Of a stretch of DNA of 64,000 nt, positions 1-7,579 are shown piece after piece (position 1 is the first letter of the stretch; the number at the start of each line of letters is the position of its first letter). The position numbers and the translations under genes were made by a program. Origin of the DNA: Streptomyces sp. NRRL F-5727 (GTDB taxonomy: Bacteria; Actinomycetota; Actinomycetes; Streptomycetales; Streptomycetaceae); assembly GCF_000719555.1 (NCBI RefSeq), contig NZ_JOGX01000005.1, forward strand, positions 1-64,000. The letters run 5' to 3'. The notes beneath the pieces were generated by a model, which was not told the DNA's origin, did no database searches, and saw only the letters and a program-made list of their open reading frames with translations.

Positions 1-557
1 CCGCCACCCCCGACCCCGCCCCCGTCCAGGCCGTCCCCGAGGGCTACACCACCGTCACGCCCTGGATCATCGGCTCCGACACGGCCGGCCTCATCGACTA
101 CCTGGAACGAGCCTTCGGCGCCGAGGACCTGGGCCGCTTCGTGCTGGACGACGGCACGATCGGCCACGCCGAGCTGCGCATCGGGAACGGCCGGATCATG
201 GCCTTCGACAGCCCGCCGGGCTGGGCGCCGACCCCCGCGTTCCTCCGCCTGTACGTGGACGACGCGAGGGCCGTCCACCGGCGCGCGGTCGAGGCCGGCG
301 GTACCTCCGTCACCGAGGTCACCCACCTGTTCTTCGGTGACCTCGTCGGCCGCGTCCGCGACCCCTACGGCAACCTCTGGTGGATCCAGACGCACCTCGA
401 GGACGTCGACGAGGCCGAGATGAACCGCCGTCTCGGCGACCCCGTCTTCACGAAGGCGATGGAGTACGTCCAGGGGGCGCTGTACTCCCCGCCGGGCGGC
501 GGGGAGCAGGACGGCGGGGAGCAGGACGGCCCGGGCGCGCGGGCCGCCCTTCGCTAG
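1..557 (+). CDS. VOC (glyoxalase/PhnB-like) family protein, 5' partial
   Basis: The reading frame is already open at base 3, so the start lies outside the window; 184 residues are visible. The sequence has the PhnB-like VOC pattern: TPWIIGSD near the start, a helix with LERAFGAE, then GHAELRIGNG and a C-terminal RDPYGNLWWIQTH strand. VOC proteins bind a metal or small ligand in a paired beta-alpha-beta fold; the substrate cannot be told from sequence. The tail is Gly/Glu/Gln/Asp-rich and holds two in-frame copies of a 15-bp unit (498-527). It converges with the GNAT gene and the two stop ends overlap by 4 bp. Confidence 0.85.
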   Translation, partial: ATPDPAPVQAVPEGYTTVTPWIIGSDTAGLIDYLERAFGAEDLGRFVLDDGTIGHAELRIGNGRIMAFDSPPGWAPTPAFLRLYVDDARAVHRRAVEAGGTSVTEVTHLFFGDLVGRVRDPYGNLWWIQTHLEDVDEAEMNRRLGDPVFTKAMEYVQGALYSPPGGGEQDGGEQDGPGARAALR

Positions 558-1456
558 GAGCCCGCGCGGCTCACCGGATGGAAGTGGACGCGCTCCCTGA
601 TGACGGGGAAGCCGGCCTTGGCGAAGTGCGCCGCCATGGGGACGTTGCCCCGGTCCGTCGCCGCGCTGACGAACTCCGCCCCCTGCTCCACGAGGAAGTG
701 GGTGCACTCGGCGAGCAGGTCGTACGCGTACCCGTGACCGCGCTGTTCCGGGACGACCCCGATGAAGCCGATCGTCGGCCCGGACGGGTTGTGGGCCGGG
801 ATGTGGATCCCCGCCAGCTCGCCCTCCGGCGTACGAGCGACCTGCCACCACTCCCGTGGGGACGGGCACCAGTGGAAGAAGTCCAGCTCCTCCTGGGCGG
901 CCTGGTCGAGGCCGCCCTCCTCGACGGCCCTGAGCGCGTGGGCGTCCAGGGTGACGGAGTGGATGCGCCGCAGCGCGTCGAAGAACACGGCGTCGTCGGG
1001 CTCGGCGTCGAACCGCAGGCGGCCGGGCCGCCCGGGCAGCCCGAGCTCCGGCGTCCACCGGTACAGGAAGCGTTCCACCAGGGGTTCGTACCCGGCGGCC
1101 CGGGCGGCGGCGAAACGCGCCTCGGCGGCGGCGCGCCGGCCGGCCTCCTCCCGCCAGTCGCCGGGCAGGTTGATCTCCAGCTCGACCCGCCAGGGCGCGG
1201 ACCGCAGCAGCTCGGCCCCGGCCTCCTCCTCGCCCTCGGCCACGTCGAACCAGTTGATGTTCACGGGCTCCGTGTCGTCGGGCCCGCCCCACCAGGCCCC
1301 GCGCGCGACGACCTCGCCGTCGCGCAGCGCGACCCGCTTCCACTCGGGGCGGAAGAGGGTACGCCGATGGTTCTCTCGGGCCCCGAGGGGATCGGGGAGC
1401 GCGTCGAAGAGCTGAACGTCGCTCGCGGAAAGCGTGCGGATGACCAGATCGGTCAT
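554..1456 (-). CDS. GNAT family N-acetyltransferase
   Basis: A 300-residue protein. The C-terminal third carries a GNAT core: a beta strand ending IGFIGVVPEQRG, then the acetyl-CoA loop (QRGHGYAYDLL), then a helix and AAHFAKAGFPVIRER. The N-terminal half looks like a second, degenerate GNAT repeat, as in mycothiol-synthase-like double-GNAT proteins, so an acetyl transfer to an amine is likely but the acceptor is unknown. The ATG at 1456 follows a weak GGAGGAC-like SD. A perfect 7-bp inverted repeat (1502-1517) lies upstream in the leader. Confidence 0.85.
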   Translation of the reverse strand: MTDLVIRTLSASDVQLFDALPDPLGARENHRRTLFRPEWKRVALRDGEVVARGAWWGGPDDTEPVNINWFDVAEGEEEAGAELLRSAPWRVELEINLPGDWREEAGRRAAAEARFAAARAAGYEPLVERFLYRWTPELGLPGRPGRLRFDAEPDDAVFFDALRRIHSVTLDAHALRAVEEGGLDQAAQEELDFFHWCPSPREWWQVARTPEGELAGIHIPAHNPSGPTIGFIGVVPEQRGHGYAYDLLAECTHFLVEQGAEFVSAATDRGNVPMAAHFAKAGFPVIRERVHFHPVSRAGS

Positions 1457-1501
1457 GGGATGTCCTCCGGGATGCAGGCTGTGTGGTGCGCTCCCGGCCG
1501 G

Positions 1502-1517
1502 CCGTCAGAACTGACGG
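1502..1517. promoter_or_regulatory. Inverted repeat upstream of the GNAT gene
   Basis: CCGTCAG-AA-CTGACGG is a perfect 7-bp inverted repeat about 45 bp upstream of the GNAT start. It could be an operator or a small RNA hairpin. The rest of 1457-1830 shows no convincing gene. The region close to 1831 holds a possible promoter for the following small membrane protein gene (TAGGGT at 1751-1756). Confidence 0.4.
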
Positions 1518-1830
1518 ACCACCACGCCGGACCGGTGGAAGGGGGAGCGCTGGAAAGGTGTGAACCGCACGGCACTCGCCTCCTTCCGTCCGTATCAGGG
1601 CGTGGAGCCCCACCGTAGGCGACAAGGCGCGGGCCCGTCCACGCATTTCGGGGCCGGGACGGAAGCCGGAGTGAACTTTGCCGGGTCACGGCAACTTCGA
1701 GCGACGAAATGGGTGCGCCGAGGCCGAAGAACCGGCGTCGCTCCGTGCGTAGGGTCCATGAACGGCAGGCCGGGCTCCTCGAAAGCGAGTCGTGCGCCCG
1801 AGACCCTGCCAGGACGGGAGGCAGGACGCC

Positions 1831-2124
1831 ATGTCAGGCGGGAACTCGGGCTCCGGCCGTGTGCGAGGCACAGTTCGTTCCCTGGACCGGGCTTTGGGCG
1901 GAGAGGAGCCTCCGACCCGGTTCCAGCAGTGGGTGGCGCGCCACCCGGTCGCCGCCGGCTTCGGTACCGCCGTGGCTGTCGGGCTCGTTCTGTCGCTGTT
2001 CGAGGCGGGTCTGAGCGCGCTGGTGCCGGCGCTGGTCGCCGGACTGATCTACGGCTCGACGGCGGTCGCGGAGCGGCGCCGGCAGGCGCGCCTCCAGCGC
2101 AGGGGCCTCTGGGACGGCGTGTAG
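1831..2124 (+). CDS. Small predicted membrane protein
   Basis: 97 residues, not assigned to a family. The first ~30 residues are polar and Gly/Ser-rich. A hydrophobic stretch from HPVAAGFGTAVAVGLVL through LVPALVAGLIYG could form one long or two short membrane segments, followed by a basic tail (ERRRQARLQRR). The ATG at 1831 is chosen because GGGAGG lies about 9 bp upstream; an in-frame upstream ATG at 1792 lacks such a site. It stands alone, convergent with the RCC1-like gene. Confidence 0.65.
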   Translation: MSGGNSGSGRVRGTVRSLDRALGGEEPPTRFQQWVARHPVAAGFGTAVAVGLVLSLFEAGLSALVPALVAGLIYGSTAVAERRRQARLQRRGLWDGV

Positions 2125-2160
2125 CGTGCCCGGCTCGCTCGGCGGCACGGAGGCGGGCTG

Positions 2161-3012
2161 TCATGGAAGCCGGATCCCGGTCCAGGCGTCGACCGCACAC
2201 CGGCCGTCGGCGGCGTTCCCCGCGGACAGGACCGTGCCGTCGGCGCGCAGGCCGAGGGTGTGCGTCGAACCGGCCGCGACGGCGACGATGTCGCGCCAGT
2301 CGCCGACGTCGCACTGTCCGTGGCTGTCGTCCCCCGTCGCAAGGGCCCGGCCGGACGCGGTGACCCCGACGGTGTGGTGGCTGCCCGCGTCGAGCGCCAC
2401 CACGTCCTCCCACGCGTCGACCTCGCACGCCCCGGTCGTCCGGTCTCCGGTCGCGACGGCCCGCCCGTCGGCTCTGAGGCCGACGGTGTGGCAGTACCCG
2501 GCCGCGACGGCGGCGAGGTCACGCCACCCTTCGACGGCGCACTGACGTCGTCGGTCGTTGCCCGTGGCCACCGCGGAACCGTCCGCCCGGACGCCGACCG
2601 AGTGCCAGTCACCGCACGAGACGGCGACCATCTCGCGCCAGGACCCCACGTCGCACTGCCCTTCGGCATTCCGGCCGACCGCCAGCACGCGGCCGTCCCG
2701 AAGCAGCCCGAGGGTGCGGCGCCACCCCGCGGCCACGGCCGTGACGCCACGCCAGTCGGTGACGTCGCACTGTCCGTCGCCGTTCCACCCCGTCGCCAGC
2801 ACCGTGCCGTCCGAACGCAGTCCGACCGTATGGGATCTGCCCGTGTTCCTCGCGGTGTGCACGTTGCCGGCCGCCACCTCGACGACGTCCACCCAGCCCT
2901 CGACGCGGCATTCGCCGGCCGCGGAATCGCCCACGGCGCGTACGGTCCCGTCCCAGCGCCGTCCGACCGAATGACGTCGTCCCGCTGCCAGCGCCAACGG
3001 ACGAGTAAGCAT
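2161..3012 (-). CDS. RCC1-like seven-repeat beta-propeller protein
   Basis: 283 residues made almost wholly of seven repeats of about 38 residues, each with the pattern AVAAG-x2-HTVGLRADG-x3-ATG-x5-GQCDV-x2-W. This is the bacterial RCC1 (PF00415/PF13540) signature and predicts a seven-bladed propeller, usually a protein-interaction platform. Repeat 2 carries a 9-residue insertion around HTARNTGRS. Each repeat has a Cys in the same place (GEC, GQC, GQC, RQC, GAC, GQC, GRC). There is no signal peptide or membrane segment, so it should be cytoplasmic. A strong GAGGAGGAAG sits right before the ATG. It lies downstream of the secreted protein gene on the same strand, separated by a 9-bp tandem repeat. 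Binding partner unknown. Confidence 0.8.
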   Translation of the reverse strand: MLTRPLALAAGRRHSVGRRWDGTVRAVGDSAAGECRVEGWVDVVEVAAGNVHTARNTGRSHTVGLRSDGTVLATGWNGDGQCDVTDWRGVTAVAAGWRRTLGLLRDGRVLAVGRNAEGQCDVGSWREMVAVSCGDWHSVGVRADGSAVATGNDRRRQCAVEGWRDLAAVAAGYCHTVGLRADGRAVATGDRTTGACEVDAWEDVVALDAGSHHTVGVTASGRALATGDDSHGQCDVGDWRDIVAVAAGSTHTLGLRADGTVLSAGNAADGRCAVDAWTGIRLP

Positions 3013-3034
3013 GCTTCCTCCTCGAAGAGGCCCG

Positions 3035-3106
3035 CCGGTCCAGCCGGTCCAGCTGGTCCTGTCGGTCCAGTCGGTCCAGTCGGTCCAGTCGGTCCAGTCG
3101 GTCTAG
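3035..3106. repeat. Eight tandem copies of a 9-bp unit
   Basis: Eight units of the form (t/c)(c/t)ggtcc(a/t)g run head to tail from 3035 to 3106. The four from 3062 are identical (TCGGTCCAG), and the last one (TCGGTCTAG) overlaps the stop codon of the gene at 3103-3843. The repeat fills most of the gap before the RCC1-like start. Read on either strand it would encode Gly-Pro-X triplets like collagen, but no start or SD supports translation. Confidence 0.9.
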
Positions 3107-3843
3107 AGGTACGGCCGGATGGCCACCGTGACATCCATGGCGAAGACGTTCGCCCCCGCCGCGGACGGCAGGCCCAGGAGCCGGTCGACCGCACGGCCCA
3201 GGGTGCCGCAGCCGCCGGCACGCGGGGCGGCGAACTCCGCGTCCTGGGCGCCGAAGGTGACGACCAGGGGGTCCCTGGATATCACCCGGGTGGGAGCGGT
3301 GTCCTTGAGCACCAGGCGGACCGCCTCCGCGTCGCCGCCCACCGAGCAGCCCGACGACGGCAACGCCGGCAGCCCGTGCGCCGCGCCTATGGCGAACCTG
3401 ACGTCGAACTCGCCGCGCCGGGTCTCGTCGGACAGGAAGTCCGCGTAGCCGCCGTACTGCGGAGTCAGGGTCAACGGGGTGCCTCCCACCCTGATGGGCG
3501 CAGCGGTCATCCTCCCGAAGACCTGGCGGAACTCACCGCCCACCCGGCCTTCCGCGAAGGCGATCCTCATCGGCTCGGTGAGCGGCTCGTCGACGGCGCC
3601 CATACGCAGGTGCCCCGTGGCGTGCATGACCTCGCAGCGCCACGTCCCGGGGTCCGCACCCGCGGGCAGTTCGTCCACGGTCGGACAGGCGGAGAAGTCG
3701 AACTCCGGCAGCTCCGCGCCCCGTTCGGTTCCATGCGCGGGTGCGGCGCCCAGGGCGAGCCCGGCGAGAAGCACCCCCGCGGCAGCACGGGTGAAGCGGC
3801 GGACGGTGCGAGGGCGATGCGAGGTCACTCGGTTCGTCGTCAT
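3103..3843 (-). CDS. Secreted protein of unknown function
   Basis: 246 residues. The N-terminus is a signal peptide: basic TVRRFTR, a hydrophobic run AAAGVLLAGLALGAA, and a likely cut after PAHG. The mature part (~215 residues) has four Cys (SACP, WRCE, SGCS, GGCG) that could form two disulfides outside the cell. No catalytic motif is recognised. It resembles small actinomycete exported proteins whose regulator sits divergently, as here. The ATG at 3843 is the first that gives a normal signal peptide. Its promoter shares the 76-bp divergent region that contains the operator at 3855-3890, so the adjacent ArsR-like regulator probably controls it. Confidence 0.8.
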   Translation of the reverse strand: MTTNRVTSHRPRTVRRFTRAAAGVLLAGLALGAAPAHGTERGAELPEFDFSACPTVDELPAGADPGTWRCEVMHATGHLRMGAVDEPLTEPMRIAFAEGRVGGEFRQVFGRMTAAPIRVGGTPLTLTPQYGGYADFLSDETRRGEFDVRFAIGAAHGLPALPSSGCSVGGDAEAVRLVLKDTAPTRVISRDPLVVTFGAQDAEFAAPRAGGCGTLGRAVDRLLGLPSAAGANVFAMDVTVAIRPYL

Positions 3844-3854
3844 ACCCACAGCAT

Positions 3855-3890
3855 TGCAGAGATTTCTCTGCAGAGGAAGGTCTGCAGAGA
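3855..3890. promoter_or_regulatory. Three-half-site operator between secreted protein and ArsR-like regulator
   Basis: TGCAGAGA-TT-TCTCTGCA (3855-3872) is a perfect inverted repeat. Its right half overlaps a second one: TCTCTGCAGA (3865-3874), 6 bp, TCTGCAGAGA (3881-3890), also perfect. The half-site TGCAGAGA therefore occurs three times in 36 bp in a divergent promoter that is AT-richer than its surroundings. A winged-helix dimer encoded by the neighbouring gene is the likely ligand. Confidence 0.75.
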
Positions 3891-3919
3891 AAAGGCTGCT
3901 GTCCGGATACACTGGCACC

Positions 3920-4492
3920 ATGACGGAAGAACGCGGAGCGGAAGCCGCGGGGCGGCGCACGGTCGACAGTCCCCAGGCGCTCAAGGCCCTCGCACACCCC
4001 CTGCGCCTGCGGATCCTGCGCCACCTCGGCGCGGTGGGCCCGGCCACCTCGACCACGCTCGCCGCCGCCCTCGGCGAGAACACCGGGACGCTCAGCTACC
4101 ACCTGCGCATGCTGGAGCGCAGTGGCCTCATCGAGGACATCCCCGAGCGCTCCGCCGGACGTGAGCGCTGGTGGCGCGGGGTGCGCGGCCTCGACATCCG
4201 CAGACCGCCCCAGGATGAGCTGACCGACGCCGAGCGCGCCCTGTCGGCCGAGCTGGACCGGATGAGGATGGAGGAGGACGTCGAGCTCGCCCGGCGGTTC
4301 ACCGCCGGACAGGCCGAGTCCGACGGCTGGATGCGGGGTTCACGCAGCCTCACCCACCTCACGAAGGGCGAGTTGGACGCGTTCCACGACGACTATCTGG
4401 CCCTCCTCGCACGCTACGCCCGAGGGCCCGAGGAAGCCCCCGACGACGCCCGCCCCGTACTCCTCCGCTGGTTCGGCCTCCCCGCCGACTGA
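3920..4492 (+). CDS. ArsR-like winged-helix transcriptional regulator
   Basis: 190 residues. Residues ~18-90 form the winged helix-turn-helix: LKALAHPLRLRILRHL, then TTLAAALGENTGTLSYHLRMLE as recognition helix, and a wing ending ERWWRG. The C-terminal half is helical and acidic and ends VLLRWFGLPAD, typical of this HTH_20 group; no metal-binding Cys pair is seen, so it probably does not sense metals. The ATG at 3920 has no SD, and TACACT lies 7 bp before it, which suggests a leaderless message. It is divergent from the secreted protein gene and probably binds the operator between them. Confidence 0.87.
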   Translation: MTEERGAEAAGRRTVDSPQALKALAHPLRLRILRHLGAVGPATSTTLAAALGENTGTLSYHLRMLERSGLIEDIPERSAGRERWWRGVRGLDIRRPPQDELTDAERALSAELDRMRMEEDVELARRFTAGQAESDGWMRGSRSLTHLTKGELDAFHDDYLALLARYARGPEEAPDDARPVLLRWFGLPAD

Positions 4493-4546
4493 GCGAACGG
4501 CTCACCGTGCGCGAACCCTGGTGACGAGGTGGCGCTGGTGGCCACG

Positions 4547-4792
4547 TCAGCCACTGCCTTCCTCGTCCCCGGCCGCCCCGGTGGTCACGAGCGCGATGTA
4601 CTCCAGACAGACCGCGAACGTCCTGTGCCCCGTCGCGGCCGTGTGCGTCACGCAGCCGGCCGCGCCGTCCACCGGCTGCGGCGTCGGCTCCGACTCCCAC
4701 ACGCACCCGCCGTCCATGCAGCGCGCGGTCATCGTGAGTTCGGACTCCGGACCCGGATGCCTCCCCATCCGGTAGACCGGAACCACGGTCAC
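4547..4792 (-). CDS. Small Cys-containing protein, DUF7848-like
   Basis: 81 residues. The core runs LTMTARCMDGGCVWES, then GCVTHTAATGHRTFAVCLEYIA. This fits the short actinomycete proteins found beside HTH-DUF5753 genes, with paired Cys that might hold a metal and a conserved TGH. The GTG start at 4792 overlaps the TGA of the upstream gene (GTGA), which decides the start over the internal ATG at 4768. It appears to be the second gene of a two-gene operon divergent from the WhiJ-like regulator. Function unknown. Confidence 0.65.
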   Translation of the reverse strand: MTVVPVYRMGRHPGPESELTMTARCMDGGCVWESEPTPQPVDGAAGCVTHTAATGHRTFAVCLEYIALVTTGAAGDEEGSG

Positions 4793-5250
4793 GGCAGCTC
4801 CCGGGGAAGCGTCAGTTTCGGCTCGTCGTGCGGGTGGTTGCGGATCTCGACCCGGAAGTCCGCCGCCGCGGAGTGGTCGTGCGTCCTGCGGTGGTGCCGC
4901 TCGTGCTCGGCGGCGACCGTGCAGGTGACGCACCCCGGCGTCGGCACGGCCGGGGGCGCGGGGTCCACGGAGAGGACGACGGGCGGCTCCGGAAACCGCC
5001 GCGGCGGGGGATCGGCCGCGGCCGCCGCCGGGACGGGTGTGGTGAGGACGCGGATCAGCGCGCGCTCGTCGTCGGACGGCCGGCGCAGCTCGTACGGCGC
5101 CGCCGTCCATACGACCCCGCCGCCGGGCCGCTGCAGGTGCACGAACTCGCCGTCCCAGGCGGTCACCTTTCCGAGGCGCGGGCGGCCCTCGGGGGTGTCC
5201 GCCGCCATGAACGTTCCTAGGTCGGGGACGGGATGGTCGCTTCCTGGCAT
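4789..5250 (-). CDS. Hypothetical protein beside the HTH-DUF5753 regulator
   Basis: 153 residues, not recognised with certainty. The first ~70 residues (GKVTAWDGEFVHLQRPGGG, WTAAPYELRRPSDDER) look like a small beta-rich domain found next to WhiJ-like regulators. A proline-rich linker follows (PPRRFPEPP), then a short segment with CVTCTVAAEHERHHRRTHDH, rich in Cys and His, that could bind a metal. It is translationally coupled to the next small gene by GTGA and is divergent from the HTH gene at 5347. Confidence 0.65.
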   Translation of the reverse strand: MPGSDHPVPDLGTFMAADTPEGRPRLGKVTAWDGEFVHLQRPGGGVVWTAAPYELRRPSDDERALIRVLTTPVPAAAAADPPPRRFPEPPVVLSVDPAPPAVPTPGCVTCTVAAEHERHHRRTHDHSAAADFRVEIRNHPHDEPKLTLPRELP

Positions 5251-5346
5251 GGGTGCGCTCCTCTCTGTAGCCGTTTCGCTACGCGGTGCACCCAGCGTGA
5301 CCTACAGTCGAAGCGTCCTCAACGTACGAATTTCTGGGGGAGAGTG

Positions 5347-6186
5347 GTGGGAAACCGCAAGAGGCTTGACCCGGACAGCGGCCCCATGGCCGCGTACGGG
5401 GCACGTTTGCGCAGGATGCGGGAGGAACGAGGCTGGACGCAGGAGGAGCTGGCCACGCGTACGGGGTACTCCAGCAAGCACATTTCCGGCGTCGAAATCG
5501 GTAGTCGACCCTCAACTCTCAAGTTCTCGGGAGCTGTAGACAGGGCGTTCGGTCTTACGGGTGCCGAAGAGTCGTTCGACCGCGAGTGTCGACAGGTACG
5601 GCACGGGGTGCTGCTGGAGGGCTTCCCCGAGTACGTCCACCAAGAGCGGCGAGCCGTGGAGATCCGTCTGTTCACCACGGGGATCATTCCCGGACTGCTT
5701 CAGACCCGCGAGTACGCACGCGCTTTGGCGGCGAGCAACGTCGCTCGCGGTGTCATCACGGCCGAACAGGCCGAGGAGCGCATGGCGTACCTCGCGGAGC
5801 GGCAAGAGATCCTGGAGCGGCCTTCGCCTCCGATGCTCTTCGTCGTGCTGGACGAGAGCTGCATCCGCCGTCCGATCGGCCACCCCGGTGTCATGGCGGC
5901 TCAGCTCGAGCGTCTCATCGAGTTCGCTGCGAACCCGTTCTCGGTGGTCCAGATGGCGCCGTTCGCCATGGGCGAGAAGCGTCCGTTCGACCTGCCCGTG
6001 AACCTGGTCACCCTCTCGGACCGGACGGTGCTCTGCTACGCGGAGTCGCAGGCGCGCGGGCACTTGGAGAGGGAGAGCGGAACCGTAGCGGCGATGCTCA
6101 CGGGCTACCATCAGCTTGCGGCGGAGTCGCTGTCCCAGGCAGACAGCGTGGCCATGATCGAAGAGGTACGAAAGGGCATGCTGTGA
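5347..6186 (+). CDS. WhiJ-like HTH regulator with DUF5753
   Basis: 279 residues. Residues ~12-70 form an XRE-type helix-turn-helix (YGARLRRMREERGWTQEELA, then TGYSSKHISGVEIGSRP). Residues ~95-270 match DUF5753 (TGIIPGLLQTREYARAL, LDESCIRRPIG, GHLERESG), the putative ligand or partner domain of this large actinomycete family. Such genes pair with DUF397 genes, as here. GTG codons at 5344 and 5347 are both possible; 5347 gives better spacing to GGGGGAGA. The stop overlaps the DUF397 start by one base (TGATG). In S. coelicolor the WhiJ group affects development; the target of this copy is unknown. Confidence 0.88.
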   Translation: MGNRKRLDPDSGPMAAYGARLRRMREERGWTQEELATRTGYSSKHISGVEIGSRPSTLKFSGAVDRAFGLTGAEESFDRECRQVRHGVLLEGFPEYVHQERRAVEIRLFTTGIIPGLLQTREYARALAASNVARGVITAEQAEERMAYLAERQEILERPSPPMLFVVLDESCIRRPIGHPGVMAAQLERLIEFAANPFSVVQMAPFAMGEKRPFDLPVNLVTLSDRTVLCYAESQARGHLERESGTVAAMLTGYHQLAAESLSQADSVAMIEEVRKGML

Positions 6187-6374
6187 TGACCGAGCACCCC
6201 TGCTGGTTCAAGTCTTCCTACAGCAACAACGGCGGGGACTGCGTCGAGGTCGCCCACAACCTCGTCCCCACCCTCGGCCTCGTCCCCCTCCGCGACTCCA
6301 AGGTCCCGGCCGGACCCGCCCTCACCGTCTCCGCCGCCGCGTTCACCGCCTTCATCGAAGCGGTCAAGCGGTGA
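6186..6374 (+). CDS. DUF397 small protein
   Basis: 62 residues. It has the DUF397 hallmarks: WFKSSYSNNGGDCVEVA, then VPLRDSKVP and a final helix FTAFIEAVKR. In the family these small acidic proteins act with the neighbouring HTH-DUF5753 protein, probably by binding it and altering DNA binding. It is translationally coupled at both ends: TGATG with the HTH gene and GTGA with the oxidase-like gene downstream. Confidence 0.9.
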   Translation: MTEHPCWFKSSYSNNGGDCVEVAHNLVPTLGLVPLRDSKVPAGPALTVSAAAFTAFIEAVKR

Positions 6375-6835
6375 CCGGCAGCGCCATTCCGCCGCGCGAC
6401 ACCGCGCAGCGGGTCAAGGACGTACGGGCGCGCCTGGAACGGGAGACGGACCTCTGGGTCGCCTCCGCCGGACCCGACGGGCTGCCCTACCTCGTGCCGC
6501 TCTCCTTCCTCTGGGACGGCAGGGACGTCTGGCTCGTCACCCGGCTCACCAACCCCACCGGCCGCAACCTCGCCGCCAACCCCCGTACCCGACTCGCCCT
6601 CGGCGACACCCGGGACGTCGTCCTCCTCGACGGCGAGGTCACCACGTACACCCACGACGAGGTCCCGGCGGAGGCCGCCGACGGCTTCCACGCCAAGACC
6701 GGCTGGAACGCGCGCCGTTCGGGTCCCGCGTACCGCTGGTTCCGGGTCCGCCCGACGGACCTCCAGGCGTGGCACGAGGAACCGGAGCTCGCGGGCCGGC
6801 AGGTGATGACGGGCGGGGAGTGGGCCGACGCCTGA
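6371..6835 (+). CDS. Pyridoxamine 5'-phosphate oxidase-fold protein
   Basis: 154 residues with the split-barrel flavin-binding fold: TDLWVASAGPDGLPYLVPLSFLW at the front, NLAANPRTRLALGDTRDVVLLDGEV in the middle and YRWFRVRPTDLQAWHEE at the end. Proteins of this size bind FMN or F420 and reduce small molecules; the exact cofactor is not clear. It starts at a GTG overlapping the DUF397 stop (GTGA), so it is the third gene of the WhiJ-like operon. That coupling is the only hint that it works with the regulator pair. Confidence 0.82.
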   Translation: MTGSAIPPRDTAQRVKDVRARLERETDLWVASAGPDGLPYLVPLSFLWDGRDVWLVTRLTNPTGRNLAANPRTRLALGDTRDVVLLDGEVTTYTHDEVPAEAADGFHAKTGWNARRSGPAYRWFRVRPTDLQAWHEEPELAGRQVMTGGEWADA

Positions 6836-6862
6836 CGGGTGACGGGTGCGGACGGCGACCGC

Positions 6863-7579
6863 TCAGCGGTGTTCGGGGTTCTCGAAGTCGAATCGGCAGC
6901 CCGCGTCCCACCCGGCGCGCTGGTTGCCGTACGCCGGGATGCCGCCGGCGTCCTTCAGCATCCGGGCGAGGTGCAGCAGGTTCCACGTCATGAACGTGGT
7001 GTTGCGGTTGGTGAAGTCGTTCTCCGGGCCGCCCGAGCCCTCGTCCAGGTACGACGGGCCCGGGCCCGCCGGGCCCACCCAGCCGGCGTCCGCCTGCGGC
7101 GGGATCACGTACCCCAGGTGCTGCAGGCTGTAGATCACGTTCATCGCGCAGTGCTTGGCGCCGTCCTCGTTGCCGGTGATCAGGCAACCCCCGACCCGCC
7201 CGTAATAGGCGTACTGACCGCGGTCGTTGAGGATCGACGAGCACGCGTACAGGCGCTCGACCACCTGCTTCATGACCGAGGAGTTGTCGCCCAGCCACAC
7301 GGGTCCGGCCAGCACGAGGATGTCCGCGGCCATCACCTTCGAGTAGACGACCGGCCACTCGTCGGTCTCCCACCCGTGCTCGGTCATGTCCGGCCACACA
7401 CCGGTCGCGAGGTCGAGATCCACCGCCCGCAGCACCTCGACGCCGACCCCCTGGCGCTTCATGATGCCGGTGCTGATGTCGATCAGCCCCTGTGTGTGGC
7501 TGCGCTCGGGCGACCGCTTGAGCGTGCAGTTGATCACCAGCGCGCGGAGATCACGGTAGGACGGGTCGGCGTCGGTCAT
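6863..7579 (-). CDS. NAD(P)H-dependent flavodoxin-like oxidoreductase
   Basis: 238 residues with a flavodoxin/NADPH-FMN-reductase fold. A first strand RALVINCTLKRSPERSHTQ gives the phosphate-binding loop. The middle has DILVLAGPVWLGDNSSVMKQ, the flavin-contact motif, and YYGRVGGCLITGNEDGAKH. The ATG at 7579 begins MTDADPS; further upstream ATGs give a low-complexity Arg/Pro extension. It converges with the PNPOx gene, and its promoter faces the long leader of the cmlR gene. Confidence 0.82.
   Translation of the reverse strand: MTDADPSYRDLRALVINCTLKRSPERSHTQGLIDISTGIMKRQGVGVEVLRAVDLDLATGVWPDMTEHGWETDEWPVVYSKVMAADILVLAGPVWLGDNSSVMKQVVERLYACSSILNDRGQYAYYGRVGGCLITGNEDGAKHCAMNVIYSLQHLGYVIPPQADAGWVGPAGPGPSYLDEGSGGPENDFTNRNTTFMTWNLLHLARMLKDAGGIPAYGNQRAGWDAGCRFDFENPEHR

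Noticed and set aside
380..1618. A 412-codon plus-strand frame
   Set aside because: It is antisense to the GNAT gene, is Arg/Gly/Pro-rich and shows no domain; high GC creates such frames on the opposite strand.
2260..4164. A long plus-strand frame containing Gly-Pro-X collagen-like repeats
   Set aside because: It runs antisense across two supported genes and lacks SD and codon bias; the collagen-like part is just the 9-bp repeat array.
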